5,191 nt of DNA from Solirubrobacterales bacterium 70-9 (GTDB lineage: Bacteria; Actinomycetota; Thermoleophilia; Solirubrobacterales; 70-9): the NCBI GenBank assembly GCA_001898095.1, contig MKSH01000200.1, positions 643-5,833 of the forward strand, given 5' to 3'. The position numbers and the translations under genes were made by a program. The number at the start of each line of letters is the position of its first letter. Position 1 is the first letter of the stretch. This document shows, piece after piece, positions 1 to 5,191 of this stretch. The notes beneath the pieces are model-generated. The model ran no database searches. It worked only from the letters and a program-made list of their open reading frames with translations, and had not been told where the DNA came from.

Positions 1-1701
1 GCCGCGGCGACCGGCCAGCCGGCCCCGACCCGGCAGTGGCAGGTGAAGACCCCGGGGGCCTCGCGCTTCACCGACCTCGCCGGGCAGACCGCCGAAACGC
101 TCCAGGTCAACGCGGAACCGAGCACGAACGGCTCCGAATACCGGGCCGTGTTCACCAACGCGGCCGGGCGGGTGGCCGGCGATGCGGCCGAGCTCGCGGT
201 CGAATACGCGCCCCGCGTCACCCTCGACCTCGGCGACGCCTCGGCCACCGCAGGCCACGATGCCGTCTTCTCGGTCGTCGCCGACGGCAACCCCGAGCCG
301 ACGATCACCTGGCAGCGCCGCGTCGCGGGCTTCTGGGAGGACATCACCGGTGCCGACGACGGCTTCGTGGACGGCGGCACGACGCTGACCGTCACCGACA
401 CGAACACCGACCAGACCGGCGCCCTCTTCCGGGCGAAGATCACCAATCCGGCGGGCACCGTCTTCTCCCGCACGGCGACGCTCACCGTCACTCCCGCCGC
501 GGCGATCCCGTCGCAGGGAGTCGACGTCACCGAAGCCTCGCTCGACTGGCTCGGCAACGAAGAGGTCCAGTCGGCACCGCCCGCCGGCGGCTCCAACTAC
601 CTCTCCGCCGGCGTCTCGGCAGGTACCGAGGCCAGCTACCACTCGGTGGTGGGTAACGCGGCCGTCTACCAGGTCTCGGCCGGGCAGGAAGCTCTCGCCA
701 CCTACGCCACCAGGGCCGCCCACATCTCCGACGGGGGCAGTCAGCTCGCCCGCCTCTACAGCGGCCACGGCCACATCAACGCCGACGGCAGCGGGGCGAT
801 CGCCTGGCAGGGGGCGTTCTCGGTCAACTTCTACGGCGGCGCCGTGCCGTTCACGATCGAGGATCCCGAAATCCATTTCGCCGGCGACGGCACCGGCTAT
901 CTCTCGGCCGACCTCGCGGGCTGCACCTCGAGCCAGGCCAACCCGGACCAGTGCGCGCCGTTCGCGCCGCGCAGCGAAGCGATCATCGCCACCTTCCGGG
1001 GCGTGACCGTCGACCCCACCGGGGTGCTCACGATCGACCCCGACTACGCCGGCGTCGAAGTGCAGGTGTCGGGAGGCGCCGTGCCGCAGGACCGGACCGC
1101 TCCGGGTTGGGGATCCTGGCCGCAGGAATTCGTCGACTTCCAGCTCGAAACCGGCCTCAGCTCCTACTGGTATTCCTCCGGTGGCAGCGCCGACCCGAAG
1201 AAGCCGCCGCTGCCGCTGGCGGTCGACTTCCAGGGCGGCGCCCCGCCGGCCTCCGAATCGCACGACGAACCGCCCGCGGACACCCCGAGCGGGGGCGGGG
1301 ACGGCGGATCGGCCGGCACCGCCACGCCTCCGGCCGGGGCAGGGCCCGCGGGGAAGGGGAAGCCGGCGCGGATCGAATTGCCGAAGGCGGTGCGGCTCGA
1401 CGCGAGCGGCACCGCGACCATCGCCACTCTCGCCTGCCCGCCGAGTGCCGCCAAGGCCTGCGAGGCGATCGTCCCGAAGCGCACCGCGAAGCGGATCGCC
1501 GGCAAGCGCTACCTGCTCACGCTGCTGGCGCCGGCGAAGATCAAGCCCGGCCGGAGCGCCGCGGTCAGGGTGAGGCTGCCGAAGGCCGCGCGCACCGCGC
1601 TCGGCGCAGGCAGGCTGACCCTGCGGGTGCCGCTGGTCGTCCGCGCGGGGACGGAGCTGACCAAGAAGGTGGCCAAGGTGACGATCGTGGGGAGGGGGTA
1701 G
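1..1701 (+). CDS. Secreted or surface HtaA-domain protein with Ig-like repeats (5' partial)
   Basis: The frame is open from base 1 to a TAG at 1699-1701, giving 566 visible residues. The GTG at base 43 lies inside an Ig-like strand (QPAPTRQWQV), so it is not the start; the true start and any signal peptide are upstream. Visible domains are: Ig-like 1 (about 1-70, W13, ending SEYRAVFTNAAG then VEYAP); Ig-like 2 (about 72-165, with GNPEPTITWQ and LFRAKITNPAG), neither with a Cys pair; an HtaA-type domain (about 172-409), recognised by DWLGNEEVQ, SNYLSAG, VNFYGGAVPFTIEDPEI and a CTSSQANPDQC pair (C308, C318); a Gly/Pro/Ala linker (about 412-456); and a beta-rich C-terminal module (about 457-566) with C479 and C487. 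HtaA family members bind heme at the cell surface in corynebacteria, but the usual GHxG His seems absent here, so ligand and role are open. No LPXTG or C-terminal membrane segment is visible. Domain calls are fairly secure; function is not. Confidence 0.85.
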   Translation, partial: AAATGQPAPTRQWQVKTPGASRFTDLAGQTAETLQVNAEPSTNGSEYRAVFTNAAGRVAGDAAELAVEYAPRVTLDLGDASATAGHDAVFSVVADGNPEPTITWQRRVAGFWEDITGADDGFVDGGTTLTVTDTNTDQTGALFRAKITNPAGTVFSRTATLTVTPAAAIPSQGVDVTEASLDWLGNEEVQSAPPAGGSNYLSAGVSAGTEASYHSVVGNAAVYQVSAGQEALATYATRAAHISDGGSQLARLYSGHGHINADGSGAIAWQGAFSVNFYGGAVPFTIEDPEIHFAGDGTGYLSADLAGCTSSQANPDQCAPFAPRSEAIIATFRGVTVDPTGVLTIDPDYAGVEVQVSGGAVPQDRTAPGWGSWPQEFVDFQLETGLSSYWYSSGGSADPKKPPLPLAVDFQGGAPPASESHDEPPADTPSGGGDGGSAGTATPPAGAGPAGKGKPARIELPKAVRLDASGTATIATLACPPSAAKACEAIVPKRTAKRIAGKRYLLTLLAPAKIKPGRSAAVRVRLPKAARTALGAGRLTLRVPLVVRAGTELTKKVAKVTIVGRG

Positions 1702-1740
1702 GGAGGCGCCCGGCGCTTCCGCCCCGTGCCGCTGGGCCGC
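1702..1740. other. Convergent intergenic spacer, no clear terminator
   Basis: These 39 bases separate the stop codons of two genes that face each other. The only compact inverted repeat is GGCCG (1735-1739) and CGGCC (1744-1748) around a CCTA loop, which overlaps the stop codon of the - strand gene. No T-tract follows it on either strand, so it is at best a weak transcription barrier. No promoter-like element was seen. Confidence 0.4.
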
Positions 1741-2688
1741 CTACGGCCGGATGACGATCTTGCCGAGGTGGCCGCCGGCGGTGAACCGCTGGTAGGCGGC
1801 GCCGACCTCGTCGAGCGGGAACTCGGCCTCGATCGGCACGCGGAGGCGGCCGTCGGCGACCAGCGGCAGCACGCTCGCTTCCAGCTCCCGGGCCAGGATC
1901 GCTTTCTCCTCCGGCGTCCGGTAGCGGAGCGTCGAGGCGCGGACCGTGCCGCGCTTGGTCATCAGCCGGCGCAGGTCGAGGGTGCCCTCGAAGCCAGCCG
2001 AGACGCCGATGACCACGATCGTCCCCCAGGGCGCCAGCGCCTTCACGTTCTCGACCAGGTTGGGGCCGCCGACCAGCTCGAGGATGACGTCGAACGGCCC
2101 GTGGGCGAAAGCCTCGTCGGGGGCGAGCGCGCGGTCGGCGCCCAACTCCTCGACCGCGGCGCGGTTCTTCTCGGTGCGCACGGAGGCGGTCACGTCGGCG
2201 CCGAGGACGTGGCCGAGCTGGACCGCGGCGGTGCCGACGCCGCCGCCCGCGCCGTTGATCAGCAGCCGTTGGCCGCTGCGCAGGTTCGCCTGGCCGACGA
2301 GGGCGTCGTAGGCGGTCGCGAAGACCTCGGGGAAGCCGCCCGCCTGGGTCCAGTCGAGGAGGTCGGGGACCGGCATCAGCTGGCGCTCGTCGATCACCGC
2401 GAGCTCGGCCTGGGCGGCGCCGGCGACGATCGCCATCACCCGGGCGCCGGGCTCGAAGCGGGGCACCGGCGCGCGCGACTCGACCACTTCGCCCGCCAGC
2501 TCCATGCCGGGAATGTCGGCGGCGACGCCGGCCTCGGGCGGGGGCGGGTAGAAGCCCGCGACCTGGACCGGGTCGGCGCCGTTGACGCCCGCCGCCTGGA
2601 CCCGGATCAGCGCCTGGCCCAGACCGGGCGCCGGGTCCTCGCGGGTCCCCGGCGCAACCACCTTGTCCTTGATCTCGGCGACCCGCAC
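1741..2688 (-). CDS. PIG3-type NAD(P)H:quinone oxidoreductase (zinc-free MDR family)
   Basis: This 315-residue protein has the usual length for quinone oxidoreductases of the medium-chain dehydrogenase/reductase superfamily. The GroES-like catalytic half holds AAGVNGADPVQ (32-42), FYPPPP (46-51) and PGMELAGEVVE (60-70). The Rossmann half has the nucleotide-binding GAGGGVGTAAVQLG (146-159). STLRYRTPEEKA (252-263) and GGHLGKIVI (305-313) close the protein. The YPPPP block, the FPEVFATAYDAL segment and the LRxRTxEEK stretch match the PIG3/TP53I3-like group better than zeta-crystallin or AcuI. No structural or catalytic zinc ligands are seen, as expected for a cytosolic enzyme that reduces quinones or enones with NAD(P)H. 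The GTG at 2688 was chosen because it gives the family-typical start VRVAEI; the frame stays open far upstream, but that part is out of frame with real genes. There is no convincing Shine-Dalgarno. It is the third operon gene, 56 bases after the ligase. The physiological substrate is unknown. Confidence 0.88.
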   Translation of the reverse strand: MRVAEIKDKVVAPGTREDPAPGLGQALIRVQAAGVNGADPVQVAGFYPPPPEAGVAADIPGMELAGEVVESRAPVPRFEPGARVMAIVAGAAQAELAVIDERQLMPVPDLLDWTQAGGFPEVFATAYDALVGQANLRSGQRLLINGAGGGVGTAAVQLGHVLGADVTASVRTEKNRAAVEELGADRALAPDEAFAHGPFDVILELVGGPNLVENVKALAPWGTIVVIGVSAGFEGTLDLRRLMTKRGTVRASTLRYRTPEEKAILARELEASVLPLVADGRLRVPIEAEFPLDEVGAAYQRFTAGGHLGKIVIRP

Positions 2689-2744
2689 GCCGCCATTCTG
2701 GCGGACACCCGCCTTCGACGGCAGGGCGGCGGCGCCGGTGGCGC
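2689..2744 (-). other. Ligase-oxidoreductase spacer with small hairpin at the start codon
   Basis: This 56-base gap is the only non-overlapping junction in the - strand operon. On + strand coordinates it contains CCGCC (2690-2694) and GGCGG (2700-2704) around ATTCT, so the mRNA could form a 5-bp GC hairpin one base before the GTG start. That occupies the position where a ribosome binding site would lie, and no clear purine-rich site is seen there. It could reduce initiation, or be chance in GC-rich DNA. No promoter was recognised, so co-transcription with the ligase is the simplest reading. Confidence 0.3.
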
Positions 2745-4337
2745 TCAGGGCGACGGCGCCGGCCGATCCTCCCCGCCGGAGAGCCGATCGCGGAGGACGA
2801 ACTTCTGGACCTTCCCGGTGGCCGTACGGGGCAGGTCGTCGACGACCTCGACCCGCCTCGGCAGCTTGAACCCTGCCAGGCGCGAACGAGCGAACTCGCG
2901 GAGCTCGTCCGGATCCAGGGCGCCGCCGCCGCGCGGCGTGACGAAGGCGACCGGAACTTCGCCCCAGCGCTCGTCGGCCAGGCCCACCACGGCCGCTTCG
3001 GCGACGTTCGGGTGCTCGACCAGGATCTGCTCGATCTCCACCGCGGCGATGTTCTCGCCGCCGGAGACGATCACGTCCTTGAGCCGGTCCCGCAGCTCGA
3101 TGTAGCCGTCCGGGTGCATCACGCCGGCATCGCCGGAGTGGAACCAGTCGCCGCTGAAGGCGGCCACCGTCGCCTCGGGATCGCGGTAGTAGCCGAGCAT
3201 GACGTTGTTGCCGCGCATCACGATCTCGCCGGTCGTCTCGCCGTCGGCCGGGACGTCGCGCATCTCGGCGTCGACCACGCGGGCCCGCTCGCTGACGATC
3301 GTCGGCACCCCCTGGCGGGCGCGCAGCCGCGCTTGCGCCGCGACCGACAGGTCGTCCCAGGCCGGGTTCCAGGCGCAGATCATCAGCGGTCCATAGGTCT
3401 CGGTGAGGCCGTACAGGTGGGTGACCGCGAAATTGAGCTGCTCGGCCCGCTCGAGCAGGGCCGGGGACGGCGGCGCCCCGCCGACGAAGGCGCGCACCGG
3501 CTCGGGGCACGGGCTCGCGGCCTCCGACTCGAGCAGCATGTTGATCACCACCGGCGCGGCGCAGAAATGCGAGACCCGCTCCTCGCGCAGCCGCTGCCAG
3601 AGGGCGTCCGGATCGACGCTCGGCACGCAGAGGTGGGCCGCCCCGGCCGCGGTCACCGCCCAGGTGTAGCACCAGCCGTTGCAGTGGAACATCGGCAGGG
3701 TCCAGAGGTAGCGCGAGCGGGTCGTGAGGCCGGCTTCGATCACCTGGCCGAGGCTGTGCAGGTAGGCGCCGCGGTGGCTGACCATGACCCCCTTGGGGCG
3801 GCCGGTGGTGCCCGAGGTGTAGTTGATCGAGAGGAGGGCCCGCTCGTCTCGCGGTCGTCGCAGCTCGGCCCGGGCGGCGGTCGCGGCGAGGCCCTCGTAT
3901 TCGTCGTCGCCACCGGCTCCCTCGCCCACCCGGACCACCCGCGGCCTGCGAGGGAGTCCCTCGACAGCCTCGGCGCAAGGGCCCTCGAGGCTGCGGTGGC
4001 AGAAGACGACCGAGGCGCCGGAATGCTCGAGGATGTAGCGATATTCGGCCGCCGCCAGACGCGTGTTGAGCGGCACGATCACAGCCCCGGCGCCGGGGAC
4101 CGCGTAGTGGAGCTCGAGCGCGGCCGGGACGTTGGGCAGGAGGAGTGCCACGCGGTCGCCGTCCTCGACCCCGAGCTCCGTCCGCAGGCCGCCGGCCAGC
4201 CTCTCGACCCGGGCGTGGTGTTCGGCGTAGGTCCAGCTGCGCCGCCCGTCGCGCACCGCCTCCCGATCGCCCCAGACCGCGGCGCTGCGGATCAGGAACG
4301 AGAGCGGCGACAGCGACTGGTCGTCCGGAGCGGTCAC
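2745..4337 (-). CDS. AMP-forming acyl-CoA ligase (FadD/DmdB/AAE-like)
   Basis: This 530-residue cytosolic enzyme belongs to the ANL adenylating superfamily, which activates a carboxylic acid with ATP to an acyl-AMP and then forms the CoA thioester. All core motifs are present: the phosphate loop YTSGTTGRPKG (173-183), YGLTETYGP (309-317), the adenosine-binding SGD with the following DGY (401-412), the hinge region DRLKDVIVSGGENI (417-430), and the C-terminal PRTATGKVQK with catalytic K509. TLPMFHCNGWCYTW (213-226) is characteristic of the branch that includes DmdB-like methylmercaptopropionyl-CoA ligases, plant AAE proteins and many medium/long-chain FadD-like ligases. Length is full and nothing is missing. 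The GTG at 4337 is supported by its GTGA overlap with the stop of the preceding gene and by the typical N-terminal PLSFLIRSAAVWGDREAV. A single catalytic domain without carrier or reductase domains argues against a biosynthetic megasynthase role. Chain length and substrate cannot be read from the sequence; the neighbouring kinase makes a hydroxylated or keto acid worth considering. Confidence 0.92.
   Translation of the reverse strand: MTAPDDQSLSPLSFLIRSAAVWGDREAVRDGRRSWTYAEHHARVERLAGGLRTELGVEDGDRVALLLPNVPAALELHYAVPGAGAVIVPLNTRLAAAEYRYILEHSGASVVFCHRSLEGPCAEAVEGLPRRPRVVRVGEGAGGDDEYEGLAATAARAELRRPRDERALLSINYTSGTTGRPKGVMVSHRGAYLHSLGQVIEAGLTTRSRYLWTLPMFHCNGWCYTWAVTAAGAAHLCVPSVDPDALWQRLREERVSHFCAAPVVINMLLESEAASPCPEPVRAFVGGAPPSPALLERAEQLNFAVTHLYGLTETYGPLMICAWNPAWDDLSVAAQARLRARQGVPTIVSERARVVDAEMRDVPADGETTGEIVMRGNNVMLGYYRDPEATVAAFSGDWFHSGDAGVMHPDGYIELRDRLKDVIVSGGENIAAVEIEQILVEHPNVAEAAVVGLADERWGEVPVAFVTPRGGGALDPDELREFARSRLAGFKLPRRVEVVDDLPRTATGKVQKFVLRDRLSGGEDRPAPSP
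4334..4337 (-). other. GTGA stop/start overlap (translational coupling)
   Basis: Read on the - strand, GTGA holds the GTG start of the acyl-CoA ligase (4337-4335) and the TGA stop of the phosphotransferase (4336-4334). The 4-base overlap fixes the ligase start and points to one transcript with coupled translation. No strong Shine-Dalgarno precedes the GTG, which fits re-initiation by ribosomes finishing the upstream gene. Confidence 0.75.
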
Positions 4338-5191
4338 CGGGCGGTCCGGATCCGGGCCAGGGCAGCGTCGGCCATCGCCGGGACGCCGGCGTCGAGGCGG
4401 GCGAAGTAGGGGTCGTCGCTCTTGCCTTCGCGGTGGCGGCGGTAGCTCCCCTCGAGGAAGATCGCCGCCTTCCAGAGGGCCAGGGCTTCGTACCAGGGGA
4501 GCGCCTCGAGCGAGTGACCCGAGAGCTCCGCGTAGTGGCGGGCGAGCCGGCTTCGACCAGGGAATCCGGGTCCCCGGGTGACCTTCGAGAGCGCCGCCAT
4601 CGGCGTCTCCGGGTCATCCGGCTCGGCCCACATCGCGCAGAGGTAGCCGAGGTCGGCAAGCGGGTCGCCGGTTGTCGCCATCTCCCAGTCGAGCACCGCC
4701 CGGATCTCGCCGCGATCGTCGAGGATCACGTTGCCGAGCCGGTAGTCCCCGTGGACGAACGCCGGCGCCGGTGAGCTCGGCAGATTCTCCTCGAGCCAGG
4801 CATGGACGCGCTCGAGCTGGGGCAGCGGGCGGGTCGCGTTCTCCTCGAGCAGGGTCGAGAAGCGACGCAACTGGCGCTCGAGGTAGCCGTCCGGGCGGCC
4901 GAAGGCGTCGAGCCCGGTGGCGCCGAGGTCGACCCGGTGCAGCGCGGCCAGCGTGCCGACCAGCCGCGCCGCGATCCGCTCGCCGATCGTCGTCGGCCAG
5001 CCGGCGGGGAGCGCGGCGACGAGCACGTGGCCGGGCACGAAGGCGGCGAGGAAGAAGGGCGCGCCGATCACCTCCTCGTCCTCGCAGAGCGCGACCACCG
5101 CGGGCACCGGGACCCCGCTGTCGGCGAGCGCGGCGAGGACCCGTCCTTCGCGGAGGACGTCGTTGGCGCCCTGTGACAGCTTGCCGAGCGG
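4334..5191 (-). CDS. APH-family phosphotransferase, ACAD10/11- or LvaA-like (5' partial)
   Basis: The frame is open from the window edge at 5191 to a TGA at 4336-4334, giving 285 visible residues. An internal GTG at 5107 is not the start: the residues before it (PLGKLSQGANDVLREGRVL) are family sequence, with the ANDVLREGRVL helix carrying the usual Glu (E15). Roughly 45-60 N-terminal residues, including the nucleotide-binding loop, are missing off the edge. Key features are IGAPFFLAAFVPG (about 42-54), the catalytic HGDYRLGN (147-154; D149 as base, N154 as metal ligand), the metal-binding DWE (168-170, replacing DFG) and GDPLADLGYL (175-184). HGDYRLGN plus DWEMATTGDPLADLG is typical of the APH branch next to acyl-CoA dehydrogenase and ligase genes, including the kinase domain of ACAD10/ACAD11 and LvaA, rather than of aminoglycoside resistance kinases. 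It probably phosphorylates a hydroxyl on a small molecule or hydroxyacyl-CoA in the cytosol. It is the first visible gene of the - strand operon and overlaps the ligase by four bases. The family is secure; the substrate is inferred. Confidence 0.88.
   Translation of the reverse strand, partial: PLGKLSQGANDVLREGRVLAALADSGVPVPAVVALCEDEEVIGAPFFLAAFVPGHVLVAALPAGWPTTIGERIAARLVGTLAALHRVDLGATGLDAFGRPDGYLERQLRRFSTLLEENATRPLPQLERVHAWLEENLPSSPAPAFVHGDYRLGNVILDDRGEIRAVLDWEMATTGDPLADLGYLCAMWAEPDDPETPMAALSKVTRGPGFPGRSRLARHYAELSGHSLEALPWYEALALWKAAIFLEGSYRRHREGKSDDPYFARLDAGVPAMADAALARIRTAR

Noticed and set aside
1735..1748. GGCCG-CCTA-CGGCC inverted repeat as a bidirectional terminator
   Set aside because: The stem is only five base pairs, it overlaps the oxidoreductase stop codon, and no T-tract follows on either strand.
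1726..3105. A 459-codon + strand open frame opposite the oxidoreductase and the ligase 3' end
   Set aside because: It is antisense to two well-supported genes. Its translation is Arg/Asp/Gly/His/Leu-rich with no domain, the usual product of reading high-GC coding DNA in an opposite frame.
4346..4355. Perfect 10-base palindrome CCGGATCCGG just upstream of the ligase start
   Set aside because: It lies within the coding end of the phosphotransferase, has no second copy that I noticed, and is not surprising in such GC-rich DNA. There is no support for an operator.
3012..4409. A 465-codon + strand open frame opposite the acyl-CoA ligase
   Set aside because: The ligase on the other strand has every family motif in order. 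This frame gives a low-complexity His/Arg/Ala-rich translation and is a composition shadow.
2689..4659. Long - strand open extension upstream of the oxidoreductase, which would give a 972-residue fusion
   Set aside because: The extra 657 codons are out of frame with the ligase and kinase that fill the same DNA, and they translate to Arg/Pro/Gly-rich sequence without domains. Family similarity begins at the GTG at 2688.
4334..5191. Aminoglycoside resistance kinase as the role of the APH-fold gene
   Set aside because: The DWEMATTGDPLADLG signature and the acyl-CoA ligase neighbour fit the ACAD10/11- and LvaA-like metabolic branch. No mobile-element context suggests a resistance gene.

Overview
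The window is a GC-rich piece of bacterial chromosome, about 70% G+C by eye. It holds one partial gene on the + strand and a three-gene, tail-to-tail opposed operon on the - strand. Gene density, GTG starts and protein content suggest an actinobacterium. The C-terminal module of the first gene (a Cys-x7-Cys beta domain after a Gly/Pro/Ala linker) resembles modules I associate with secreted proteins of Thermoleophilia/Solirubrobacterales. That placement is inference and has not been tested by a search.

Region 1 (1-1701, +) is the 3' part of a gene for an exported or surface protein. The visible part has two Ig-like domains, one HtaA-type domain (the family that includes corynebacterial heme-acquisition proteins), a low-complexity linker and a C-terminal beta module. 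The start and any signal peptide lie before base 1. The HtaA-like domain appears to lack the His of the usual GHxG motif, so heme binding should not be assumed.

Region 2 (1702-1740) is a 39-base convergent spacer with at most a small GC hairpin at its edge and no T-tract.

Region 3 (1741-5191, - strand, read right to left) encodes an APH-fold phosphotransferase of the ACAD10/11-N-terminal/LvaA-like type (5' end beyond the window), then an AMP-forming acyl-CoA ligase, then a zinc-free PIG3-type NAD(P)H:quinone oxidoreductase. The first two genes overlap by GTGA; the third follows after 56 bases. Kinase plus CoA ligase in one transcript recalls hydroxy-acid catabolism such as the Pseudomonas putida lva (levulinate) pathway: the ligase makes an acyl-CoA, the kinase phosphorylates a hydroxyl on it, and further enzymes remove the phosphate. 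The oxidoreductase could act on an enone or quinone by-product. The domain calls are strong; the pathway is a hypothesis.

No RNA gene, CRISPR array, insertion sequence, attachment site or origin was recognised. The remaining long open frames are antisense or shifted shadows typical of high-GC DNA.
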